Shown: positions 35,261 through 41,433 of the stretch, piece by piece | Numbering within the stretch: the stretch's first letter is position 1 | Layout: each line of letters starts with the position of its first letter | DNA from: an uncultured Methanobrevibacter sp. | Lineage (GTDB): Archaea; Methanobacteriota; Methanobacteria; Methanobacteriales; Methanobacteriaceae | Length of the DNA: 64,000 bases | Reading direction: 5' to 3' | NCBI RefSeq assembly: GCF_934746965.1 | Contig: NZ_CAKVFS010000007.1 | Location: 54,490-118,489 of the forward strand | Notes under the pieces: generated by a model | The model's input: the letters and a program-made list of their open reading frames with translations, nothing else | Told to the model about the DNA's origin: nothing | Database searches by the model: none | Translations under genes and position numbers: made by a program

Positions 35261-36178
35261 ATGTTCACGGATTTTTTTATAATTGTGGCAGATATATTCT
35301 TAAATATTTTAAATTTTTTTAAGAATTTTAATTTTGAAAATATTACATTTTATAAACGAAATAAATCAAAAAAAGCAGTTGATCCTAAATTATTTATTAA
35401 ATTAAATTTTCAAGAAGTTAAAAAAGAAAATAATTCTGAAAATAAATTATTTAATAAATTGAGAAAAATATTTTTGAGATATTTCTTAAATAAAAGATTA
35501 ATTTTTGTTGAAGTTTCCATATTTTTCGTTTTGTTTATAGCTGTGGGTTTTGAAATTTCGGGAATTTATCTGACATTAATTGTCATGTTATATATTTTCA
35601 TGTTGTATTTTCCAAAAATTCAAGAAAAACATACTTATGATGATTTAAATTTTGAATTACCCTATGGTTTGAGACACATGTCAACAGAGCTAAAAGCAGG
35701 AAAAGGTTTACATGATACATTATTAACAATATCAAATGCAAATTATGGTTCTCTTTCTAAAGAATTTAAAAGAGTTTTAAAAGAAATTAAATATGGTAAA
35801 TCGAGTGAAGATGCATTAATGGAAATGTCAAATAGGGTTTCATCTGAAGGTCTTTCTAGAGTGGTCCATCAAATTGTAGGGACTTTAAGAGTTGGTGGAA
35901 ATTTAGCTAATAGTTTAAATGTAATAGCTGATGATCTTTCTTTTGACATGCAAATTAAATTAAAAGAATATTCTCAAAAATTAAATGGTTTTATATTGAT
36001 TTATACTTTTGTAGCTATTTTAGCACCAGTTATTATTTTGATTATGTTAATGGCTGCATCAACAGTTGTTGGAGATATAATATCTGGAGACATGGTATTA
36101 ATTATGTATATGTTCTTTTTCCCACTAATTGTAATGTTTATGGGGTTATTTATTAAAAGAATGGAACCAAAAATTTAA
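35261..36178 (+). CDS. TadC / type II secretion system F-domain protein
   Basis: This encodes about 305 residues from ATG 35261 behind TAGGTGAT; ATG 35255 is also possible. It is the inner membrane platform of the pilus or secretion machine. Hydrophobic helices lie near the middle (IFFVLFIAVGFEISGIYL) and C-terminus (IYTFVAILAPVIILIMLM, then LIVMFMGLFIK). The cytoplasmic F domain has YGLRHMSTELKAGKGLHDTL and VHQIVGTLRVGGNLANSL. It partners with the ATPase upstream; the start lies just after that gene's stop. Confidence 0.82.
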   Translation: MFTDFFIIVADIFLNILNFFKNFNFENITFYKRNKSKKAVDPKLFIKLNFQEVKKENNSENKLFNKLRKIFLRYFLNKRLIFVEVSIFFVLFIAVGFEISGIYLTLIVMLYIFMLYFPKIQEKHTYDDLNFELPYGLRHMSTELKAGKGLHDTLLTISNANYGSLSKEFKRVLKEIKYGKSSEDALMEMSNRVSSEGLSRVVHQIVGTLRVGGNLANSLNVIADDLSFDMQIKLKEYSQKLNGFILIYTFVAILAPVIILIMLMAASTVVGDIISGDMVLIMYMFFFPLIVMFMGLFIKRMEPKI

Positions 36179-36208
36179 AAGATGTTTTAGAGGGAAACAT
36201 CTTTTTTT
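36177..36208 (+). terminator. bidirectional terminator between tadC and the ABC permease
   Basis: AAAAGATGTTT (36177-36187) pairs with AAACATCTTTT (36195-36205), loop TAGAGGG, then a T-run on the plus strand. It straddles the stop codons of both convergent genes. A second copy stands at 36927-36955. Confidence 0.65.
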
Positions 36209-36909
36209 GTAAAGTAGATATATGAGATTATAAGTCCAATTGCAAATGTAATTAATATTATAGCTAGTGATGTTGTGAGATTACATGAATAATTGAATAT
36301 TTCATTTGAACTTATTATGTATGGACTACACCATGGGATATATGGGGAGTATTGAGTTGAATATATGAATAAATTTATAATGCTGAAAACTGCACCACTA
36401 ATCATTGAAAAAACCATATTTGGCATAATTAATGAAATAAATATTAATGGGGAGAAACTTAAACAAAGTAAAAATCCTGAAATTAACATTTCTTTGTAAC
36501 TATTTAATCCAGCAGTTAAACTAATATCTTGAACCCCACCAAAATATGCACAAAATATGGTCCCTATAAATGTGATTGTAATAATTAAAAATCCCCATAT
36601 GAAAAACACCAAATATTTTCCAGTTAATATTTTTGTTTTTGGTGTAGGGGCAGTTAATATAGTTTTTAAAGTATGTTCAATATATTCTCTACTAAATAGA
36701 TAAGATATCATGATTGTAAATAATAATATATAAAATAGTACACAAGCATAAATAGCACAATAATCTAATATTCCTTGAAAACTTGCATATTCTCCAGTTA
36801 ATAAACCGATATATAGCAATGTAGGTATGCTAAGCGCTCCTAGAATAGTTAATAAGAATATTTTTGTATGTTTTAGTTTTAAAAATTCTGTTTGAATAAA
36901 TGTTATCAT
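36187..36909 (-). CDS. ABC-2 type transporter permease (copy 1)
   Basis: This encodes 240 residues from an ATG at 36909 that aligns with the paralogue start; an upstream ATG at 36924 is less likely. Six membrane helices are seen. The order is a LKHTKIFLLTILGAL helix, SYLFSREYIEHTLKTILTAPTPK loop and KYLVFFIWGFLIITITFIG. It is a homologue of the next gene, with the same length and nearly identical first and last ~30 codons. With the ATPase it forms an exporter of the type linked to peptide or lantibiotic self-protection; substrate unknown. Confidence 0.8.
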   Translation of the reverse strand: MITFIQTEFLKLKHTKIFLLTILGALSIPTLLYIGLLTGEYASFQGILDYCAIYACVLFYILLFTIMISYLFSREYIEHTLKTILTAPTPKTKILTGKYLVFFIWGFLIITITFIGTIFCAYFGGVQDISLTAGLNSYKEMLISGFLLCLSFSPLIFISLIMPNMVFSMISGAVFSIINLFIYSTQYSPYIPWCSPYIISSNEIFNYSCNLTTSLAIILITFAIGLIISYIYFTKKDVSL

Positions 36910-36926
36910 TGTAATCATTTCCATTA

Positions 36927-37024
36927 AAAAGATGTTTTAGAGGGAAACATCTTTTTTTGTAAAGTAGATATATGAGATTGTAAGTCCAATTGCAAATGTA
37001 ATTAATATTATAGCTAGTGATGTT
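36927..37024. repeat. second copy of the ~95-bp direct repeat at the permease 3' ends
   Basis: The 3' end of permease copy 2 (about 36927-37024) repeats the 3' end of copy 1 (about 36177-36274) with a single mismatch over ~95 bp, including the terminator-like hairpin. The middle parts of the two genes are much more different, so the ends look kept identical by gene conversion or are recent. Confidence 0.75.
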
Positions 37025-37659
37025 GTATATGAACAACTGAAATTAGCTATTTCGTTTGATCCAATTAAATATGAACTACTCCATGGGAAATATGGTGCAT
37101 GACTGGTTGAACTAATCATGAGATTTCCAATACTAAATGCAGCTCCTACAACCATTGCAGCAACCATATTTGGAACAACTAATGATAAGAACACAAATGG
37201 GGAAAAACTTAAAAATAATAATATATTTGTAATAAACATATCTTTACAAGCACCAATAGCTCCAGTTAATGTTATAGAACTAGCTCCTCCAAGGTATCCA
37301 AATAAACATGTTGATAAAAATGTGACTGTTACTAAAATCATTATCCATATGAAAAACATTAAATATTTTCCAAGTATAAATTTTCCGCGGGATAATGGAA
37401 TAGTAATCATTGTTTTAAGGGTATGTTCTGAATATTCTCTTCCGAAGATATATGAGACTACAATGGCAAATAAAATGATGTTGAACATACTTCCTGTAAA
37501 TTGGTTACATGCCTTAATCATACTTTCAAGACTATCACTAGTTCCACTAATTAGGCTTAGATAAAGTAAAAATGGGAATGTAAGTGCTCCTAGAATAGTT
37601 AATAAGAATATTTTTGAGTGTTTTAATTTTAAGAATTCACTTTGAATAAAATTTATCAT
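36937..37659 (-). CDS. ABC-2 type transporter permease (copy 2)
   Basis: This encodes 240 residues from ATG 37659, with an AGGTGGT ribosome site that overlaps the ATPase stop. Six helices in the same order as copy 1: LKHSKIFLLTILGALTFP, SYIFGREYSEHTLKTMITIPLSRGK and KYLMFFIWIMILVTVTFL. Both end in FTKKDVSL. The two permeases probably form a heterodimer around ATPase dimers. Organisation (ATPase, permease, permease) resembles LanFEG or bacitracin-type exporters. Confidence 0.8.
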   Translation of the reverse strand: MINFIQSEFLKLKHSKIFLLTILGALTFPFLLYLSLISGTSDSLESMIKACNQFTGSMFNIILFAIVVSYIFGREYSEHTLKTMITIPLSRGKFILGKYLMFFIWIMILVTVTFLSTCLFGYLGGASSITLTGAIGACKDMFITNILLFLSFSPFVFLSLVVPNMVAAMVVGAAFSIGNLMISSTSHAPYFPWSSSYLIGSNEIANFSCSYTTSLAIILITFAIGLTISYIYFTKKDVSL

Positions 37660-37668
37660 AATAACCAC

Positions 37669-38613
37669 CTATGAGAAACGTATTTCATCACCAATAAGTC
37701 TTGTAAAGAATTCTTCTAAACTTTCTTCACATAAAATTAGTTTTGATACTTTAATTCCAGATTTAACAAATATTTCATTAATTTCATCTCTTAGATTTAA
37801 ATGATTAATTAAACGAAGTAACAATTCATTTTCAGGAGTTTTTTTAATTATAAAATCCATGTTTTCTTTAAAACCAGATTTTTTGAGAATTTCTGAAGCT
37901 TCTCGGATATTTGAAACTTCAAAATCCACGTATTTATTTAATTTATTTTCTAATTCTTCTTTAGATAATTCTTCGATAAGATTTCCATGATCCATTACTC
38001 CAATAATGTCTGCTATGTGTTCAATTTCACTTAATATATGGCTTGAAATAAGGATTGTAATTCCATAATCATGAGCTAGTGTTTTTAAAAGTTCTCTTAT
38101 TTCTTTAATTCCAACAGGATCCAGGCCATTTATTGGTTCATCTAAAATTAATAAATCAGGGTTATGCATTATAGCTGCAGCTATTCCTAATCTTTGTTTC
38201 ATCCCTAATGAGAAATCTTTAAATTTTTTATATTTTGCATCATATAAGCAAACAAGATTTAGAGCTTCATCTATTGTTTTTTTGTTGTAATTTCCTCTTA
38301 GTTTGGAAATTATTTTTAAATTTTCGTAAGCATTGAGGTTTTCATAAAATCCTGGTGTTTCAATTATTGAGCCAATTTTGGAATAAGTTTTTTGGGGATG
38401 TTTTAAATAGGGTTCACCAAAAAGATTAATTTTTCCAGATGTTGGTTTGCTTAGGTTTAATAGCATACACATTGTTGTTGTTTTTCCTGCTCCATTTCTA
38501 CCTAATAAGCCATATATTTTTCCTTTTTCAATGTTCATATTGATAGAATTGACAGCAACATCTTTTCCGAATTTTTTTGTTAGATTTTCTGTTTCTATTG
38601 CATATTCAATCAT
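37669..38613 (-). CDS. ABC transporter ATP-binding protein
   Basis: This encodes 314 residues, first gene of the exporter operon. Walker A GRNGAGKTTT lies near residue 38, the Q-loop region KIGSIIETPGFYENL follows, signature FSLGMKQRLGIAAAI near 140 and Walker B DLLILDEPINGLDP. The ~90-residue C-terminal extension matches drug/lantibiotic-type exporter ATPases. A minus-strand AGGTAATAAC precedes the ATG. The promoter carries three 18-bp palindromes, so it is likely repressed by a dimeric regulator not encoded beside it. Confidence 0.88.
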   Translation of the reverse strand: MIEYAIETENLTKKFGKDVAVNSINMNIEKGKIYGLLGRNGAGKTTTMCMLLNLSKPTSGKINLFGEPYLKHPQKTYSKIGSIIETPGFYENLNAYENLKIISKLRGNYNKKTIDEALNLVCLYDAKYKKFKDFSLGMKQRLGIAAAIMHNPDLLILDEPINGLDPVGIKEIRELLKTLAHDYGITILISSHILSEIEHIADIIGVMDHGNLIEELSKEELENKLNKYVDFEVSNIREASEILKKSGFKENMDFIIKKTPENELLLRLINHLNLRDEINEIFVKSGIKVSKLILCEESLEEFFTRLIGDEIRFS

Positions 38614-38811
38614 GTTATTACCTTTTTTTTAATAACATGTGGGCCCAACATGTTATTGCTTATTATAAATGTAATATATATTTTACATTACTGTCAAGTA
38701 GAGTGTATTATTTTTGGCAATTATTTATTTAAAAATATTTAATTTTTTAAAAAACAAAAATGTAATATATACATTACATATGTAAAGATTAGTTTACATA
38801 CTATATAAAGA
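38611..38811 (-). promoter_or_regulatory. ABC operon promoter with multiple palindromic operators
   Basis: A minus-strand TATA (CTTTATATAG, 38801-38810) is followed in transcription direction by TGTAAAGATTAGTTTACA (38781-38798), TGTAATATATACATTACA (38761-38778) and, ~75 bp on, TGTAATATATATTTTACA (38670-38687). All three share TGTAA-N8-TTACA. The first two abut with centres 20 bp apart, covering the expected start site. Separately, AATAACATGT (38631-38640) and ACATGTTATT (38648-38657) form a palindrome around GGGCCCA, and a further CATGTTATT (38611-38619) overlaps the start codon. Confidence 0.65.
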
Positions 38812-38889
38812 TTTCTTATAAAAAAGTTGATAAATATTTTAATTTTGATTAATTTTTAAAAAATAAGAATGTTGGGAAGTAATTTCCCA

Positions 38890-39606
38890 TTATATTAAAT
38901 TATTAATTCCTTTAGAAGCAAGTAAACCTACAAATGCTCCTTCAGGATCCATTACAATATTTCCTTTAGAATATTGATCTAATGCAGCGTTAACCATACT
39001 TGCTTTTTTAATAGGGTCACTTGCAGCATGACCTGCAGCTTTAACAATATCCATTACTGCAGCTCCTCTAGTTTGACCACCATTGTATTGTTCTTCTCTT
39101 ATTAAATCAATACCACTTGCATTCATTTGAGTACCATTAACATCTAAAGTTCCTGCACTACTTAAAATTGCGTCTAATGCTTCACTGTTAACAGCTACAA
39201 CTGCATTAATACTTTCACTAGTGTTGTATTCTACAATTTCTTTTGCAAGTTGCATGGATTTTTTAGTGTCATTGTCCCAGAAAGAATCGTGAAGTAATAA
39301 TTTTTCCCCAGCACCTTGTTCTTGAGCTATTTGGGGCTCAGAGGCATTAGGGTGAGTCATTCCATGAGGGTATATTTCAGTATAATTAACAAGTTCACCA
39401 TCTTTCAATGTTACAATAAATGCCATATCACAAGCACCCATTCCTGGTCTTGGTTCACTTTCATCTATTGCACATACAAGTATATTCTTTGTTCCTTGGG
39501 ATAATTCATTGTCGTGAGGTAAGAACAATGTACCAGCAATTACTGAAATGAGTCCAATTAGAATAACAAGTAAAATGACGATAATCAGTTTTTTTCTTCT
39601 TCTCAT
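38890..39606 (-). CDS. DUF4012 domain membrane-anchored protein
   Basis: This encodes 238 residues. One N-terminal helix (about residues 6-28, LIIVILLVILIGLISVIAG) anchors an extracellular domain with NILVCAIDESEPRPGMGACD, AFIVTLKDGELVNYTEIYPHG and AVVAVNSEALDAILSSAG. This is the DUF4012 pattern, which resembles the LytR-CpsA-Psr fold (phosphotransfer of glycopolymers to the cell wall in bacteria). A role in surface polymer attachment is inference. It is a single gene; the exporter operon downstream has its own promoter. Confidence 0.65.
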   Translation of the reverse strand: MRRRKKLIIVILLVILIGLISVIAGTLFLPHDNELSQGTKNILVCAIDESEPRPGMGACDMAFIVTLKDGELVNYTEIYPHGMTHPNASEPQIAQEQGAGEKLLLHDSFWDNDTKKSMQLAKEIVEYNTSESINAVVAVNSEALDAILSSAGTLDVNGTQMNASGIDLIREEQYNGGQTRGAAVMDIVKAAGHAASDPIKKASMVNAALDQYSKGNIVMDPEGAFVGLLASKGINNLI

Positions 39607-39762
39607 ATTACGCCTACTTAGAATTTTTTATTAATTTTATAATTTATGTATTTCTTTTATTATACTTAATCTTTATTCTAAGTTGTTATTTTAGAAGAAG
39701 TTATTAAAGATTATTTTGTTTAAAATAAGAACTTTTATAAAAATTTAAAATTAGGATGATTT

Positions 39763-39876
39763 TTATTTTTTATTTTTACAACATCCAAAGAAGAAGTTGA
39801 ACACTTTTTTAATGCTTTTTTTTGCTTTATTAGTTTCTTCTTTTGGAGGTTCACAACAACTTGGTCTTACACCCAT
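39763..39876 (-). CDS. 37-residue cysteine-pair peptide
   Basis: A short frame encodes MGVRPSCCEPPKEETNKAKK, then a lysine-rich middle and FFFGCCKNKK at the end. Two CC pairs flank a basic, helical stretch. Support for translation is the AGGAGATGATC site 4-10 nt before the ATG. It lies between a DUF4012 gene and the iron-regulated repeat region. I know no family for it; metal binding by the CC pairs is possible. Confidence 0.5.
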   Translation of the reverse strand: MGVRPSCCEPPKEETNKAKKSIKKVFNFFFGCCKNKK

Positions 39877-40083
39877 AAAGATCATCTCCTATAATTTATA
39901 TAAAAATAATTAGTTTTTGATAGGTGAAATTAAATATGATAATACATATTTAATTTCGTGAGAGTAGTTATATGCTTTTTTATTAAATTAGAGAAAGAGA
40001 GTATAAACTAATTTAATAACAATCGGAGTGTAGTAATATGGTTTTAAACCAACAACACATTAGTAATTTCAAATTAGATATTT

Positions 40084-40165
40084 TTAGGTATACCTAATTT
40101 TCATCACCAATTATAGTGTAGGTCATGATAGTATATAAATGTTTTGTTTTTTTAGGTTAACCTAA
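40084..40165 (+). promoter_or_regulatory. promoter A: TATA flanked by two iron-box operators
   Basis: TTAGGTATACCTAA (40084-40097), TATATAAA (40132-40139) and TTAGGTTAACCTAA (40152-40165). The palindromes match the core of the DtxR/IdeR consensus. The downstream box covers the expected start site, the upstream one lies 48 bp before the TATA. Confidence 0.7.
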
Positions 40166-40381
40166 AATATAAAATATTTTGAATATTAATTATTTTTTAA
40201 AAAGAGATATTTGGTGTTTAAATAATGTTTGTCCTAGTTTAAACACCTTAATTGAGGAAAATAATATGGAGGTTGATATTAAATTAGGGAGTTACTAATT
40301 TTAATTTAATATCTACTTTTGGAGACCATATTCATTTTATTTGACTGATATAGGTAATTTTAAATTAAGTTCCTATTAAAT
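40158..40381 (+). ncRNA. candidate structured RNA, unit A
   Basis: Expected transcript from promoter A. Hairpin 1: GGTGTTTAAA (40213-40222) with TTTAAACACC (40238-40247). Hairpin 3: GATATTAAATTA (40275-40286) with TAATTTAATATC (40302-40313), enclosed by AATATGG (40263-40269) and CCATATT (40326-40332). A 25-base block at 40198-40222 is identical in units B and C. The extent and existence of a transcript are inferred. Confidence 0.4.
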
Positions 40382-40464
40382 TTAGGCATTCCTAATTTTC
40401 ATCACCAATTATACTGTAGATTGTATTAGTATATAAATGTTTTCATTTTTTTAGGTGTGCCTAA
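40382..40464 (+). promoter_or_regulatory. promoter B: TATA flanked by two iron-box operators
   Basis: TTAGGCATTCCTAA (40382-40395), TATATAAA (40430-40437) and TTAGGTGTGCCTAA (40451-40464), the same geometry as promoter A. Confidence 0.7.
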
Positions 40465-40734
40465 AATTTATTTTTTTATTGTGATGTTTTTTTTTTTAAA
40501 AAGAGATATTTGGTGTTTAAAGTTTTTTTTTGAGCTATTTTTTTTTAAACACCTTTTTTCACATGGAGGTTTTTTTTGGCAGATTTTTTTTGTCCATGTG
40601 GGTATTTTTTTTATTATATTAAATTAGAAAATTGTGAAAATTAATTTAATATAATTTTAATTTTGGAGTTTGTCTTTTTTTTGACTAATAATGTGTTTTT
40701 TTTTAAGTAGTTGTAATTTAGGATCCTATGAAAT
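40457..40734 (+). ncRNA. candidate structured RNA, unit B
   Basis: Hairpin 1: GGTGTTTAAA (40512-40521) with TTTAAACACC (40544-40553). Hairpin 2: CACATGGA (40560-40567) with TCCATGTG (40593-40600). Hairpin 3: ATTATATTAAATTA (40613-40626) with TAATTTAATATAAT (40642-40655). Compared with unit A, a G-C pair in hairpin 3 is replaced by T-A, which keeps pairing. Eight or more T occur at about ten places, so termination points are many. Confidence 0.42.
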
Positions 40735-40818
40735 TTAGGCTGACCTAACTTTACACCACTATGTATTAAGTTGGATGTTGTAGTATATAAATGTTTTCAT
40801 TTTTTTAGGTGTGCCTAA
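40735..40818 (+). promoter_or_regulatory. promoter C: TATA flanked by two iron-box operators
   Basis: TTAGGCTGACCTAA (40735-40748), TATATAAA (40784-40791) and TTAGGTGTGCCTAA (40805-40818). Confidence 0.7.
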
Positions 40819-41067
40819 AATTTATTTTTTTATTGTGATGTTTTTTTTTTAAAAAGAGATATTTGGTGTTTAAAGTTTTTTTTTGAGCTATTTTTTTTTA
40901 AACACCTTTTTTCACATGGAGGTTTTTTTTGGCAGATTTTTTTTGTCCATGTGGGTATTTTTTTTATTATATTAAATTAGAAAATTGTGAAAATTAATTT
41001 AATATAATTTTAATTTTGGAGTTTGTCTTTTTTTTGACTAATAATGTGTTTTTTAAGTAGTTGTAAT
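40811..41067 (+). ncRNA. candidate structured RNA, unit C
   Basis: Hairpin 1: GGTGTTTAAA (40865-40874) with TTTAAACACC (40897-40906). Hairpin 2: CACATGGA (40913-40920) with TCCATGTG (40946-40953). Hairpin 3: ATTATATTAAATTA (40966-40979) with TAATTTAATATAAT (40995-41008). All stems match unit B, while T-run lengths differ, which breaks any shared reading frame. Confidence 0.42.
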
Positions 41068-41360
41068 TTAGGCTGACCTAACTTTACACCACTATGTATT
41101 AAGTTGATTGTTGTAGTATATAAATGTTTTCATTTTTTTAGGTTAACCTAAATTTTTCATACATAATTACATTATAATAATTAATGGATTATTATAACTA
41201 TTGTTATGTTATTATATATAAATGTATTTTATTTTGGTCTACCTAAACATTTAAATAGAATTAAAACAAATCTAACTGTAGGTTTAGGTAAGCCTTATTT
41301 TTCGTACTTGTGTTTGAAAATAAATGATATATTTTTGAACTTAGATTTAGGTATACCTAA
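41068..41360 (+). promoter_or_regulatory. feoB promoter region with five iron-box operators
   Basis: Promoter D repeats the unit geometry: TTAGGCTGACCTAA (41068-41081), TATATAAA (41117-41124), TTAGGTTAACCTAA (41138-41151). A second TATA (41215-41222) is followed by a weaker box TTTGGTCTACCTAA (41233-41246). TTAGGTAAGCCTTA (41284-41297) and TTAGGTATACCTAA (41347-41360) lie closer to feoB. Repression by a Fe(II)-loaded DtxR-family protein is inferred from box sequence and the target gene. Confidence 0.75.
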
Positions 41361-41433
41361 ATTCAAAATTTTTATTTAATTAATACAAATAGGTTTTAAA
41401 AATCTATTTCTAACTAAAATGGGAGAATGGTTA

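Larger units (their letters stand above)
40431..41070 (+). repeat. tandem duplication of units B and C
   Basis: About 285 bp from 40431 is repeated from 40785, with a period of 354 bp. The copies differ almost only in homopolymer T length (for example T11 against T10 at 40487 and 40841, T9 against T6 near 40696 and 41049) and an 18-bp extra segment before the box at 40735. Confidence 0.85.
39877..41433 (+). other. 1.55-kb non-coding region of tandem promoter/hairpin units upstream of feoB
   Basis: No conserved reading frame is seen. The region has repeating units that each end in an operator, a CACCA-containing spacer and a new promoter. TATA boxes TATATAAA lie at 40132, 40430, 40784, 41117 and 41215. 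DtxR-like boxes (TTAGG-N4-CCTAA or close) start at 40084, 40152, 40382, 40451, 40735, 40805, 41068, 41138, 41233, 41284 and 41347. A degenerate first unit (about 39893-40083) has a perfect 13-bp hairpin at 39926-39957 (GAAATTAAATATG/CATATTTAATTTC) and an 11-bp hairpin at 39981-40018 (TATTAAATTAG/CTAATTTAATA). Confidence 0.8.

Noticed and set aside
36187..37668. One permease being a broken copy
   Set aside because: Both frames are intact, of equal length (240 codons), with complete helices and plausible ribosome sites.
40481..40627. An open frame of about 48 codons rich in phenylalanine in unit B
   Set aside because: The same place in unit C has one T fewer (T10 against T11), which brings a stop after four codons. 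Stems are kept and the frame is not, so it is not a gene.
39893..41151. CRISPR array as the cause of the tandem repeats
   Set aside because: Units are about 300-354 bp, only three to four in number, have no short repeats with unique spacers of equal length, and no cas genes are near.
39893..41151. Insertion sequence or MITE as the cause of the repeats
   Set aside because: No transposase, terminal inverted repeats shared by all units, or target-site duplications are seen; each unit instead ends with an operator and promoter.
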